A DNA stretch of 64,000 nt from Sphingosinicella terrae (GTDB lineage: Bacteria; Pseudomonadota; Alphaproteobacteria; Sphingomonadales; Sphingomonadaceae): assembly GCF_003347635.1 (NCBI RefSeq), contig NZ_QDFY01000003.1, positions 248,001 to 312,000 of the forward strand. Reading direction: 5' to 3'. The translations under genes were made by a program, and so were the position numbers. Shown here piece after piece: positions 43,139-51,839 of the stretch (positions are counted from its first letter, which is position 1; the number at the start of each line of letters is the position of its first letter). The notes under the pieces were generated by a model, which was not told where the DNA came from, ran no database searches, and saw only the letters and a program-made list of their open reading frames with translations.

Positions 43139-43669
43139 ATGTCGAGAAGCCTCTTGGCCGGTCTGACGCTGCTGAGTCTTGCCGCCTGTGCGACGGACGG
43201 GTCGACCGGATCGGCTCCGATGGCGGGCGAGGCCCGCGCGGATCTGCGCAATGCGGCCGGCAACGTCGTGGCTTCGGCGACGGCGACGTCGTCGGGTGAC
43301 CGCGTCCGGATCCGGCTGGTCGCGGCCGGCCTTCCGGCCGGAACCTTCGGCGCTCACGTCCACGCCGTCGGCCGCTGCGATCCTCCCGGCTTCGAAAGCG
43401 CGGGTCCGCACTGGAATCCGACCGGCCGCCAGCATGGCAGCCAGAATCCGCAAGGCCCCCATCATGGCGACTTGCCGAACCTGCAGGTCGGGACCGATGG
43501 CGCCGGCACGCTCGAATACAGCCTTGCGGCCGCCAGCCTGCGCGGTGGTCCGGCGCCGTTGTTCGACGGCGACGGCGCCGCCATCGTCGTCCATGCCGGT
43601 CCGGACGATTATCGTACCGATCCGAGCGGGAATAGCGGCGCCAGGATCGCCTGCGGCGTCTTCGAATGA
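43139..43669 (+). CDS. sodC: Cu/Zn superoxide dismutase (lipoprotein)
   Basis: A 176-residue periplasmic or outer-membrane lipoprotein that dismutates superoxide. The signal sequence ends in a lipobox, LLSLAAC (Cys17). Metal ligands are seen in GAHVHAVGRC, GPHWNP, GPHHGDLPN and VVHAGPDDY, with the Asp; the conserved disulfide pair is GRCD and RIACGVF. It lies 18 bases after ugd, suggesting one transcript. The chromosomal pairing with UDP-glucuronate synthesis may reflect envelope protection, an inference. Confidence 0.94.
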   Translation: MSRSLLAGLTLLSLAACATDGSTGSAPMAGEARADLRNAAGNVVASATATSSGDRVRIRLVAAGLPAGTFGAHVHAVGRCDPPGFESAGPHWNPTGRQHGSQNPQGPHHGDLPNLQVGTDGAGTLEYSLAAASLRGGPAPLFDGDGAAIVVHAGPDDYRTDPSGNSGARIACGVFE

Positions 43670-43692
43670 GCTGAGCGCGATCCTGCGGCCGG

Positions 43693-45309
43693 TCAGATCG
43701 GCTCGCCGGCGGCGCGCGCCCGCTCGACGCGGGTCGCCTCGAGCTCCCCCACATGACGACTGCCGATCCACAGGCCGACCAGGGTGAGTGGCGGCATCAG
43801 GTAAAGGGCGGCGATACCGGTCGCGAGACTTCCGGTCAGCACCGACATCTTCCCTGCAAAATAAGGGCCGAGCGCGAGACCGACCATCGTGGTGCCCAAT
43901 ATGTAGGTCGCCCCGGCCGTCGCGCGCATCCGCGGCAGAACGAGGTCCTGCAGGGTCGCCACCGCGGCGCCCACCCAGGCCGAGGCGAGCATGTGGGCCA
44001 CGGGATTGATCCAATAGAAGGCAGCGAGGCTGTCGGTCGTCAGCAAGAACGCCATGAGCGGGATCGGCAGGACGACGGAGAGCATATTCACGAAGAGCCG
44101 CCCGCGAGGGTCGCGCTGGCGCCACAGGTCAGAAAGATAGCCGCCGACTATGACTCCTACGGCCGCCGAAAAAGCCGCCGACCAGCCGAGGATGAGCCCG
44201 ATTTCCTCCTTGGCCGTCATGCCCGAGAGGAACCGAGCCGGCTCGAGCGCGCTGCCGTAGAAGCGCTGCTCGACATAAGGCGGGATCCAGAAGCTGGAGG
44301 CATAAGTGACGAAGGAAATGCTGCCGAAGGCGACGGCGAGCAGGACGACGACCGGCGAGCCCCAGATCAGCCGATAGGCGGGAGCGTCGCGGTGCCTCAG
44401 CGACTGCACCCAGGAGAAGACGGCATAGACGCCAAGGCCGTAGGCCGCCCATTGCGGCCAATCCCCGGTGAGCAAAGCGAGACCGCAGGCGACGGCGACG
44501 ACGAGCAGAAGTGCGACCAAGTTCACCTTCAGCGCCCCGGGGATCCTGGCGACGTTGAACAGGGTCAGCGGCGGCAGGATCGCGGCGAGCTCGCGGCCGA
44601 AGTCGCGCCAGGCATTCGGCCGCACCACCGGCTGGGGGAGGCCGTCCGACGCGCCGCGCTGCGGCTCGCGCAAGGTCAGTACCCACAGGGCCAGCAGCAG
44701 GCCGGGCAGGCCGACCGCGAGGAAGGCGGCCTGCCAGCCGGCAAGTCCGAGCGGCGCCGCCGCCGGATCCGGATAGGCGGCGGTCCAACGGCTGACCACG
44801 AAGCCGCCGATCGGCAGGCTGATCGCGCCGCCGACATAGAGGCCGCTCGAGTAAATGGACAAAGCGGTGGCCCGCCGCTCCTTCGGGAAATGGTCCGAGA
44901 TCATCGAATAGGCGGCCGGGGAGGCGCTCGCTTCGCCGATGCCGACACCGATCCGGGCCGCGGCGAGGACGCCGAAGCTGTTGGCGAAGCCCGACAGGGC
45001 CGTCATCGACGACCAAAGGGCCAGTCCCATCGCCATCAGTCGGCCGCGATACCAGCTGTCGGCGAGGCGCCCGAGCGGGATTCCGAACAGAGCGTAGAAG
45101 ACGGCGAAGGCGGTGCCGTAGAGGAAGCCGATCTGGGCGTCGGAGACGCCGAGGTCGCGCTTGATGTCCCCGACCAGGATCGACAGGATCTGCCGATCGA
45201 TGAAGTTGATGATGTAGACGAGGACGAGGACGAACAGCGCGTACCAGGCGTAGGCACCGATGCGTGGCCTAGCCGCCGCCGGTGCGGGTTCGACGGCGAC
45301 CTCTGCCAT
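43693..45309 (-). CDS. MFS transporter (Spinster-like)
   Basis: A 538-residue major-facilitator permease. The ATG at 45309 has GAGAGGG upstream; a first ATG at 45321 is less well placed. About twelve hydrophobic segments. Signature loops are LFGIPLGRLADSWYRGRLMA (G-R-x-x-D between helices 2 and 3), GIGEASASPAAYSMISDHFP and GSFVVSRW-like GGFVVSRW. INFIDRQILSILVGDIKRDL at helix 1 is typical of Spinster-like transporters. Substrate unknown. Confidence 0.88.
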   Translation of the reverse strand: MAEVAVEPAPAAARPRIGAYAWYALFVLVLVYIINFIDRQILSILVGDIKRDLGVSDAQIGFLYGTAFAVFYALFGIPLGRLADSWYRGRLMAMGLALWSSMTALSGFANSFGVLAAARIGVGIGEASASPAAYSMISDHFPKERRATALSIYSSGLYVGGAISLPIGGFVVSRWTAAYPDPAAAPLGLAGWQAAFLAVGLPGLLLALWVLTLREPQRGASDGLPQPVVRPNAWRDFGRELAAILPPLTLFNVARIPGALKVNLVALLLVVAVACGLALLTGDWPQWAAYGLGVYAVFSWVQSLRHRDAPAYRLIWGSPVVVLLAVAFGSISFVTYASSFWIPPYVEQRFYGSALEPARFLSGMTAKEEIGLILGWSAAFSAAVGVIVGGYLSDLWRQRDPRGRLFVNMLSVVLPIPLMAFLLTTDSLAAFYWINPVAHMLASAWVGAAVATLQDLVLPRMRATAGATYILGTTMVGLALGPYFAGKMSVLTGSLATGIAALYLMPPLTLVGLWIGSRHVGELEATRVERARAAGEPI

Positions 45310-45377
45310 ACACCCTCTCATTGTGCTTCTGTTTCCCTCTGGCTAGCAGAGGAGCGGCCGGTAGCAACAGGACAAAG

Positions 45378-45845
45378 ATGACGATCGCGATTCTCTTCGT
45401 CTGCCTCGGCAACATCTGCCGCTCGCCGCTGGCCGAAGCGGCGCTGCGCGCCGAAGCCGAGCGCCGCGGTCTCGACATCGAGGTCGATTCCGCCGGCACC
45501 GGCGACTGGCATGTCGGCCATCCGCCCGATCCCCGGGCTCGGGCCGTGGCCGGGCGCAACGGCGTCGACATCTCGCATCTGCGGGCTCGGCAGGTGACGG
45601 GAGAGGATTTCCACCGCTTCGATCATATCGTCGCGCTGGACCGGGAGAATTTCGCCGGACTCGAGGCGATGCGGCCCGCCGGCGCCCGGGCGCGACTGTC
45701 GCTGCTCCTCGACCATGTGCCGGGGCGCGAGGGGGAAGCCGTGGCCGATCCCTATCATGGCGACGACAGCCACTTCGATGCCAGCTGGGCCGACGTCACG
45801 GCCGGCGCTGCCGGGCTTGCACGCCGCCTGAGCGAGGGCCGTTGA
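45378..45845 (+). CDS. Low-molecular-weight protein tyrosine phosphatase
   Basis: A 155-residue phosphatase. The P-loop CLGNICRS at residues 9-16 contains the nucleophile Cys9 and Arg15, preceded by the typical strand AILFV. The general acid is in DPYHG (Asp124). Family relatives act on protein phosphotyrosine and some are arsenate reductases; this one has the phosphatase pattern. GGACAAAG precedes the ATG. It overlaps the fructosamine kinase-like gene by 4 bases, so the two are coupled. Confidence 0.92.
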   Translation: MTIAILFVCLGNICRSPLAEAALRAEAERRGLDIEVDSAGTGDWHVGHPPDPRARAVAGRNGVDISHLRARQVTGEDFHRFDHIVALDRENFAGLEAMRPAGARARLSLLLDHVPGREGEAVADPYHGDDSHFDASWADVTAGAAGLARRLSEGR

Positions 45846-46654
45846 CCGCCTTCGCCGGACGCGTCGCCGATCTGCTCGGCCTGTCGGAAGAGGCGGGGCT
45901 GGAGCGCCTGGCCGGCGGCGATCTCTCCGAGGTGCTGCTGATACGCCGCCCGGATGGACATCTCAGCGTCGCCAAAGGCGGGCCGGCCGTCGGCACCGAA
46001 GCCTCGATGCTGCGGGCGCTGCGCGACGCCGGCGCGCGCGTGCCGACGGTCGAAGGCGAACATTCGGGCGTCCTGCTGCTCGAGCATGTCGCGGGCGACG
46101 GGCTGTTCACCCCGCGGGCCTGGGCCGATATGGGCGAACAGCTGGCGCGGCTGCACGCAGTCCGCGGCGACGATTACGGATGGCCCGTCAATTATGCGCT
46201 CGGCACGGTCCAGCTGGACAACCGCCCACGGTCCGACTGGCCGGGCTTCTGGGGGGAGCAGCGGCTCGCCGCGGTCGCCGCGATGCTGGATCGGCCCTGG
46301 CGGGAGCGGGTCGGCCGCGTCGTCTCCGGGCTGGACCGATCGCTGCCGCAGCGCCCGCCGCCATCACTGCTGCATGGCGATCTGTGGTCGGGCAACATCA
46401 TCGTTCGCGAGGGCACCCTTGCCGCCTTCCTGGATCCCGCCTGCTATCATGGCGACGCCGAGGTCGACCTCGCCATGCTGACCTTGTTCGACGCGCCTCC
46501 GGACAGCTTCTGGGAAGCTTATGGTCCGCTCGAGCCCGACTGGCCGGCCAGGCGGCCGGTCTACCAGCTGTTCCCGGCTCTGGTTCATCTTCGCCTGTTC
46601 GGCGACGGCTATGCGAAGCTGACCGACCGCCTGCTCGGCGCGCTCGACGCCTGA
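45842..46654 (+). CDS. Fructosamine kinase family protein
   Basis: A 270-residue aminoglycoside-phosphotransferase-fold kinase of the fructosamine-3-kinase type, which repairs glycated amines by phosphorylation. The start is a TTG in a TTGA overlap with the phosphatase stop. Catalytic loop HGDLWSGN and the following FLDPACYHGDAEVDLAM (metal-binding Asp and family Asp) are conserved, as is LSEVLLI near the N-terminus. The pairing of an LMW phosphatase with a fructosamine kinase is conserved in many bacteria, suggesting a shared repair role. Confidence 0.88.
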   Translation: MTAFAGRVADLLGLSEEAGLERLAGGDLSEVLLIRRPDGHLSVAKGGPAVGTEASMLRALRDAGARVPTVEGEHSGVLLLEHVAGDGLFTPRAWADMGEQLARLHAVRGDDYGWPVNYALGTVQLDNRPRSDWPGFWGEQRLAAVAAMLDRPWRERVGRVVSGLDRSLPQRPPPSLLHGDLWSGNIIVREGTLAAFLDPACYHGDAEVDLAMLTLFDAPPDSFWEAYGPLEPDWPARRPVYQLFPALVHLRLFGDGYAKLTDRLLGALDA

Positions 46655-46679
46655 GCCCCGCCGCGGCGGGCACGACGGT

Positions 46680-47213
46680 TCAGTCGAGCGCATAACGCTC
46701 GACCACCGAATAGACCGCGCCTTCGAGCGTCAGCTGGCTTTCGAAAAGCGAGAAATGGGCGACGGTGAAGGGTGGGCTGGCGAGGCCGCCGGCGCCTTCG
46801 ACGAGGCCGCGGATCGAACCGGAAGTCCGCTTGAGCCGCGCCAGGGTGACGTGGGGCGAATAGGCGCGCGATTCCGGCGGCAGGCCGATCCGGACCATCG
46901 CCTGGTCGACCTTGTTGTGGAGCGTCCGCAACGGCACCGACGGCGCGACGCCGGCCCAGACCGTTTCGGGCCGCCCGCGGCGGCCGAACGTGCCCAGTCC
47001 GTCGATCGCGATGTCGAAGCGGGGATGGTGGATCGACCCCAAGGCGGCGACAACGTCGCCGCCCCGATGACGGTCGACGTCGCCGACGAAACGCAGCGTC
47101 AGATGAAGCTGGTCTTCGGTCTGCCAGCGCGCGCCGCTGATCCCGCCCATCGCGGCGAGGAGAAGCTTCCGGACGGGGGCCGGGGGTCGGATGGCCACGA
47201 AGAGCCGGTGCAT
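46680..47213 (-). CDS. thpR: RNA 2',3'-cyclic phosphodiesterase (2H superfamily)
   Basis: A 177-residue 2H phosphoesterase. Both H-x-T/S-x motifs are present: HLTLRFVG (about 37-44) and SPHVTLARL (about 120-128). N-terminus HRLFVAIRPP is the family opening. Known members hydrolyse 2',3'-cyclic phosphate or ligate tRNA halves in vitro; the in vivo role is unclear. It is convergent with the fructosamine kinase gene, 25 bases apart. Confidence 0.9.
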   Translation of the reverse strand: MHRLFVAIRPPAPVRKLLLAAMGGISGARWQTEDQLHLTLRFVGDVDRHRGGDVVAALGSIHHPRFDIAIDGLGTFGRRGRPETVWAGVAPSVPLRTLHNKVDQAMVRIGLPPESRAYSPHVTLARLKRTSGSIRGLVEGAGGLASPPFTVAHFSLFESQLTLEGAVYSVVERYALD

Positions 47214-47344
47214 GGCGGCGCGCTAGCAGAATAAGTGCCGAGAATCATGTTCCGCGCCCGCGTCCGGTTTCGCTTGAAAGACAGGCCCATTCTCACGATA
47301 TTGGGCCCATCCGGCCTTCGTGCCGCAAAGAGGAGATGAGAGAG

Positions 47345-48082
47345 ATGGCCAATTGGTCTGACCCCCGGATCGGCGGCGGTGTGAATCCGACGGCGACGGC
47401 CGGCCGTACCGATGTCGCGGTCGACGCCGGCCTTCGGTCCTACATGCTGTCGGTCTACAATTACATGGCGTCGGGCGTGCTGTGGACCGGCATCGTCGCC
47501 TTGCTTTTCGCGAGCAGCGGCATGGCGGCCCAGATCCTGATGGGCCCGGGCCTGCTCAAGTATCTCATCATGTTCGCGCCGCTGGGCTTCGTCTTCGCGA
47601 TCAGCTTCGGCGTGAACCGAATGTCGACCGGGACGATGCAGGTCCTCTACTGGCTCTTCGCCACCGTGATGGGACTGTCGCTGTCGTCGATCTTCCTGGT
47701 GTTCACCGGGGCCTCGATCGCGCAGACCTTCTTCGCCACGTCCGTCGCCTTTCTGTCGCTCAGCCTCTACGGCTATACGACGAAGCGCGACCTGTCCGGC
47801 CTCGGGACATTCCTGATCATGGGCGTCGTCGGGCTGCTGGTTGCGATGATCATCAACCTGTTCCTGCAGTCGCCGGCGATGCATTATGCGATCAGCTTCA
47901 TCGGCGTCCTGCTGTTCGCCGGCCTCACCGCCTACGACACCCAGCGGATCAAGAGCCTCTACTTCCACGTGGCGGGCACGGACATGATGGGCAAGACGGC
48001 GATCCTCGGCGCCCTGTCGCTCTACCTGGACTTCGTGAACATGTTCACCTTCCTGCTCCAGTTCATGGGCAGCCGCGAATAG
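47345..48082 (+). CDS. Bax inhibitor-1/YccA family membrane protein
   Basis: A 245-residue inner membrane protein with about seven helices. ATG at 47345 follows AGGAGATGAGAGAG; an earlier in-frame ATG is inside the ribosome site. Family signatures are the first helix after LRSYMLSVYNYMASGVLW, FLSLSLYGYTTKRDLSGLG and FAGLTAYDTQRIKSLYF, with the Asp typical of BI-1. Members modulate membrane calcium leak or protease FtsH. A terminator follows. Confidence 0.92.
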   Translation: MANWSDPRIGGGVNPTATAGRTDVAVDAGLRSYMLSVYNYMASGVLWTGIVALLFASSGMAAQILMGPGLLKYLIMFAPLGFVFAISFGVNRMSTGTMQVLYWLFATVMGLSLSSIFLVFTGASIAQTFFATSVAFLSLSLYGYTTKRDLSGLGTFLIMGVVGLLVAMIINLFLQSPAMHYAISFIGVLLFAGLTAYDTQRIKSLYFHVAGTDMMGKTAILGALSLYLDFVNMFTFLLQFMGSRE

Positions 48083-48112
48083 CCGCCCTTTCGAAAGCGA
48101 AAAATCATGGGA

Positions 48113-48138
48113 GGCCCGGCGGCGACGCCGGGCCTTTT
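48113..48138 (+). terminator. Intrinsic terminator of the BI-1 family gene
   Basis: GGCCCGGC-GGCGAC-GCCGGGCC forms an 8-base stem with a 6-base loop, followed by four T. It lies about 30 bases after the stop; the short T tract makes it moderate in strength. Confidence 0.7.
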
Positions 48139-48152
48139 CCATGGAGCCTTCC

Positions 48153-48311
48153 TCATTCCGGGCGCACGCCCCGCCAGGTCACCAGGGTGCTGATCGCGCC
48201 GAGGCTGCCGAGCAGATAGACGGCCCCGTTGCCGGTGATCGCGGCCGCGCCGAGGATGGTCGCCGTCGCCGCGATGCTGAGGCCAAGGGTGATCCTTCGC
48301 GCCCTTTCCAT
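48153..48311 (-). CDS. Small membrane protein
   Basis: A 52-residue protein with two hydrophobic segments, MERARRITLGLSIAATATIL and NGAVYLLGSLGAISTLVTWR. The ATG at 48311 has a strong GGGAGG 7 bases upstream. It lies 11 bases downstream of the dienelactone hydrolase gene stop on the same strand, so it is probably the last gene of that operon. No family recognised. Confidence 0.72.
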   Translation of the reverse strand: MERARRITLGLSIAATATILGAAAITGNGAVYLLGSLGAISTLVTWRGVRPE

Positions 48312-48322
48312 CGCCGCCTCCC

Positions 48323-49207
48323 TCAGTCTGCCGGGCTGCCGAGATGGCGGCCCAGGAATTCCAGCGTGGCAGCCCAGGCCTGCCCGGCCGCGGCGCGATC
48401 GTAGCGCATGGCCGACGTGTCGTTGTGGAAAGCGTGATCGACGTCGGGATAGGTGATGGTCGCCGCGTCCTTGCCGGCCGCGCGGAGCGCTTCCCCCCAC
48501 GGCAGCGCCGAACGATTCACGCGTTCGTCCCGGCCGGCGAGAATGATCAGCATCGGTGACTGGACGCGAGCCGCTTCCGAAGGATCGGGCGCCGGCCCGT
48601 AGAAGGGAACCGCGGCGGCGAGCGAAGGCCCGGCGGCGACGGCGAGTCGATTGACGAGCCCGCCACCCCAGCAGAAGCCGATCGCGCCGACGCGGCGGGC
48701 GCCGCTCGCGGGGGAGCTCAAGTAGCGGACCATGGCGGCGGCATCGGCGACCGTCCGTTCCAGGTCGAGCGCTCCGATCATCGTGCGGGCCTGATCCTCG
48801 TCCGCCGGCGTGCCTCCGACAAGGCTGAGAAAGTCGGGCGCGACCGCGGAATAGCCGGCCAGAGCGAGGCGGCGCGCGACGTCGCGGATATGGTCGTTGA
48901 GGCCGCGATTCTCGTGTACGACCAGGACGACGGGCAACTCGGCATCCGCGGCAGCAGGGGCGGCGTTGTAGCCGCGATAGCGCCGGCCCGGTGCGACCTC
49001 CCATTCCAGGACCTGGGCGCGCAGGCGCGGATCGTCGGTAGCGGCGACGGCCTCGGAAGCACGGCAGGCGATGTCAGCCAGGATCAGGTTGGCCGCGGCC
49101 GCGCCTCCGGCGATCCGGGTGAGCCGGCGCATGAACCGGCGCCGATCCAGCCCTTCGTGGGTGAAACGATCGTAGAGCGCGATCGCGGCGGCTCGAACGT
49201 CGGGCAT
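48323..49207 (-). CDS. Dienelactone hydrolase family protein, Tat-exported
   Basis: A 294-residue alpha/beta hydrolase. ATG at 49207 follows GGGGGCC. A twin-arginine-like N-terminus, DRRRFMRRLTRIAGGAAAAN, suggests export. The catalytic triad is Cys179 in GAIGFCWGGG, Asp227 in LAGRDERVN and His258 in DVDHAFHND; Glu99 of VVHENRGL is the DLH helper residue. LALAGYSAVAPDFLS is also family-typical. The substrate of exported DLH-like proteins is unclear. The gene is divergent from the Tat oxidoreductase. Confidence 0.88.
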   Translation of the reverse strand: MPDVRAAAIALYDRFTHEGLDRRRFMRRLTRIAGGAAAANLILADIACRASEAVAATDDPRLRAQVLEWEVAPGRRYRGYNAAPAAADAELPVVLVVHENRGLNDHIRDVARRLALAGYSAVAPDFLSLVGGTPADEDQARTMIGALDLERTVADAAAMVRYLSSPASGARRVGAIGFCWGGGLVNRLAVAAGPSLAAAVPFYGPAPDPSEAARVQSPMLIILAGRDERVNRSALPWGEALRAAGKDAATITYPDVDHAFHNDTSAMRYDRAAAGQAWAATLEFLGRHLGSPAD

Positions 49208-49276
49208 GGCGGCCCCCTGTCTCCGGAGCGGCTCCGCTCCGAAAATATTCGGAGCGCCCGCGCCGGACATTTGTTG

Positions 49277-49312
49277 CCGCGATATCGAGTCGTCGGGACG
49301 CTTCCATCCGAC
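49277..49312. repeat. Short element shared with 57583-57619, copy 1
   Basis: It contains CGCGAT then GAGTCGTCGG and ends CCATCCGAC; the same three blocks occur in the same order at 57583-57619, with 2-5 bases differing between them. The GTCGG...CCGAC ends are self-complementary. It lies in the divergent promoter region between the two Tat-signal genes. Confidence 0.55.
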
Positions 49313-49400
49313 CGGAGACCGCTCAGGCGGTCAAATCCTAGCCTCTGATTGCTTCGAAGGGGAGTCCGGTTATGGTCGGGACGAGAGGAGGGGCCGGGCC

Positions 49401-50654
49401 ATGGGGGAGAAGAGGGAAGATTCGGCGAGCGTCACGCGCCGCACCTTCGTCGGCGCTGCAGGCGCCTCCCTGCTCGCCGGCGGGGCAGCGATCGCACAGG
49501 CGGTGCCGGAGGTTCCGAACCGGGCCGTGGGCCGGCCACGGCCCCGCGATCTGCCTGCCGAACCCCTGCCCGACGATCGTCGGCTGGGCTTTGCGGTGGT
49601 CGGGCTCGGCAAGCTGGCGCTGAGCGAGATCGTCGACGCCTTCGGCGTCACCCGGCGCGCGCGCCTTGCGGCGCTGGTGAGTGGAGACCGCGACAAGGCG
49701 CGCCGGGTCGGCGCCCGTTATGGCGTGCCGGAGGACGCCCTCTACGGCTACGAGGATTTCGACCGCATCGCCGGGGACCCGCGGATCGACGCGGTCTACA
49801 TCGTGCTGCCCAACGGTCTCCACCGCGAGTTTGCCGAGCGTGCCTTCCGCGCCGGCAAGCACGTGCTGTGCGAGAAGCCGCTGGCGACCAACGTCGCCGA
49901 CTGCGAGGCGATGATCGCGGCGGCACGTACCGCCGGCCGCAAGCTGATGACCGCCTATCGCTGCCAGTTCGAGCCGCACAATCTTACCGCGATGCGCATG
50001 CTCCGCCGCGGTGAGCTCGGCGAGATCAAGGTGGTGTCGGCGGATATCGGGCGAGCCGCCGATCCGACCGATCCCTCCGATCAATGGCGGCTGGACCGCG
50101 AGCTGGCCGGTTCCGGGTCGTTGTTCGACATCGGCATCTATGCGCTCAACGGCGCCCGCTTCCTGTTGAACGAGGAGCCGGTCGAAGTGCGCGCCCAGCT
50201 CTTCGCCAAGCCCGGGGACGCGCGCTTCGCCGAGGTCGAGGACGTCGTCGCGTGGCAGATGCGTTTCCCGAGCGGCGTCCTGTTCAACGGCTCGACCAGC
50301 TATTCCTACGCCTTCAGCAACAGCATCCAGGTCATCGGCACCGGCGGCATCATGACCTTCGATCCGGCGATAGAATATCACGCCCAGCGCCTGCGCATCC
50401 GCGCAGGCGGCCAGGACCGCGTGATCCAATGGTCGCCGATCGACCAGTTCGCCCGCGAGATCGACCATTTCTGCGCCTCGATCAGCGACGGCATCCCGGT
50501 CGTGGCCGATGGCGAGGAGGGACTCCAGGACGTGCGCCTGATGCTGGCCATCCTCGAGGCCGGGCGCACCGGCAGGGCGGTGGCGACGGACTGGGGCTAT
50601 CGGCGCAGCGCCGATCCGGCAACCACGGTGCCGGACGGGCAGGGGGTGGCGTAG
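49401..50654 (+). CDS. Gfo/Idh/MocA oxidoreductase, Tat-exported (glucose-fructose oxidoreductase-like)
   Basis: A 417-residue NADP-binding oxidoreductase with a twin-arginine signal, VTRRTFVGAAGASLLAGGAA. ATG at 49401 follows GAGGAGGGG. The Rossmann loop is FAVVGLGKLALSEIVDAFG, and the sugar-enzyme motif is HVLCEKPLATNVADCEAMI with the catalytic Lys. QWRLDRELAGSGSLFDIGIY is in the C-terminal dimerisation domain. Relatives include Zymomonas GFOR, a periplasmic enzyme that keeps its NADP bound. Function here is probably sugar or polyol oxidation in the periplasm. Confidence 0.88.
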   Translation: MGEKREDSASVTRRTFVGAAGASLLAGGAAIAQAVPEVPNRAVGRPRPRDLPAEPLPDDRRLGFAVVGLGKLALSEIVDAFGVTRRARLAALVSGDRDKARRVGARYGVPEDALYGYEDFDRIAGDPRIDAVYIVLPNGLHREFAERAFRAGKHVLCEKPLATNVADCEAMIAAARTAGRKLMTAYRCQFEPHNLTAMRMLRRGELGEIKVVSADIGRAADPTDPSDQWRLDRELAGSGSLFDIGIYALNGARFLLNEEPVEVRAQLFAKPGDARFAEVEDVVAWQMRFPSGVLFNGSTSYSYAFSNSIQVIGTGGIMTFDPAIEYHAQRLRIRAGGQDRVIQWSPIDQFAREIDHFCASISDGIPVVADGEEGLQDVRLMLAILEAGRTGRAVATDWGYRRSADPATTVPDGQGVA

Positions 50655-50744
50655 CGCCAGCCGCGAAATCCCGCTGATCGGCCCATCCCGAGCAGGGGCC
50701 GAGCCGGCTGCTCGGGATGCGCGGTCACCCTGTCCGCAATGCCG

Positions 50745-51395
50745 CTAGGCCGTCTGCGGCGCCGGCGACGGGGGCTGCTGCGGCATCAGCGCATCGTCCA
50801 GCTCGTTGCCGCGGATCGCGGCCGGGCGCGAGGCCAAGCGGGCATGATAGTCCTCGAAGACCGGCCGTTTCTCGATGGTGCCGAACTGCATGCCCCAGCC
50901 GATATGAGCACCGACATAGAGATCGGCGGCGGTGAACTGGTCGCCGCAGATATAGGGGCCGGGCTTCAGCGCCGTCTCGAGCGCGTCGATCGTCGCTTCG
51001 TAGGTGCCGTAGCCGGCCATGGCCGCCTTGTCCGCCGGCGCGAGCAGGCCCATCGACTTGGCGGTCACGGCCGCCTCGAGTGGGCCAGCGGCGAAGAACA
51101 GCCAGCGATAATAAGGCCCGCGCTGCTGGTTGCCGGGCGGCGGCGCGAGGCCCCGATCGGGAAACATGTCGGCGAGATAGGCGCAGATCGCCGCGCCCTC
51201 GGTGACGACGACGCCGCCATGCCGGATCGCCGGCACCTTCCCCATCGGATTTATCGCGAGGTAATCGTCCGCCTTCATCGTCGTCCCATAATCGAGCACC
51301 ACCGTCTCGTACGGCTCGCCAACCTCCTCGAGCATCCAGCGGGCGATGCGACCGCGCGACATGGGATTGGTGTAGAAGGTCAGGGCTCCGGTCAT
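50745..51395 (-). CDS. Glutathione S-transferase family protein
   Basis: A 216-residue GST with the N-terminal domain opening LTFYTNPMSRGRIARWMLEE and the glutathione-binding INPMGKVPAIRHGGVVVTEG. The C-terminal domain contains ICGDQFTAADLYVGAHIGWG. GGAGAGTCGCC precedes the ATG. It is one of three unrelated GST genes in this window. Substrate unknown. Confidence 0.88.
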   Translation of the reverse strand: MTGALTFYTNPMSRGRIARWMLEEVGEPYETVVLDYGTTMKADDYLAINPMGKVPAIRHGGVVVTEGAAICAYLADMFPDRGLAPPPGNQQRGPYYRWLFFAAGPLEAAVTAKSMGLLAPADKAAMAGYGTYEATIDALETALKPGPYICGDQFTAADLYVGAHIGWGMQFGTIEKRPVFEDYHARLASRPAAIRGNELDDALMPQQPPSPAPQTA

Positions 51396-51494
51396 GGCGA
51401 CTCTCCTCTGTTTCGCCGGGCGTCATAGCGCATCGGCTGGACGAAACAAAGCGGGAACAGGCTCGATCGGGCCACGGTCCGCCGCCGGCGTGGC

Positions 51495-51839
51495 TCAGCC
51501 GTGGACCAGGCGGCTGTCCGCGGGTGCCTCCGACCTGTCCTCGAGGCCGTAATCGCGCACGATCGCGGCGATCCGCAGCCGATAGCCGGCGAACAGGCCC
51601 GCCCGGCCAGCCGCCTGGGCTGCGCGATGGGCGGGGCAGCCGCGCCAGGCCGCGACGGCCGCCTCATCGCGAAAGAAGGACAGGGAGAGAAGCTTTCCAG
51701 GATCGGCGAGCGACTGGAAGCGCTCGACCGAGACGAAGCCATCGATCGCCCCGAGCTCCGCCTTGAGCGCGGCTGCGATGCGCAGATAGTCGTCGCGTCC
51801 GCCATCGCGGGGCCGCACCTCGAACAGGACGGCGATCAC
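51495..51839 (-). CDS. Antibiotic biosynthesis monooxygenase (ABM)-fold protein
   Basis: A 114-residue dimeric alpha-beta barrel protein. Start is a GTG in a GTGA overlap with the upstream NIPSNAP gene. MIAVLFEVRPRDGGRDDYLR opens the first strand and helix; FVSVERFQSLADPGKLLSLS and FRDEAAVAAWRG complete the ABM pattern. Role ranges from quinone monooxygenase to heme breakdown; nothing nearby decides it. It is under the same presumed promoter as NIPSNAP. Confidence 0.82.
   Translation of the reverse strand: MIAVLFEVRPRDGGRDDYLRIAAALKAELGAIDGFVSVERFQSLADPGKLLSLSFFRDEAAVAAWRGCPAHRAAQAAGRAGLFAGYRLRIAAIVRDYGLEDRSEAPADSRLVHG

Noticed and set aside
46655-46679. CCCGCCGCGGCGGG palindrome as a terminator between fructosamine kinase and thpR genes
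   Set aside because: It is a GC palindrome with no loop and no T-run on either strand, so termination is not supported.
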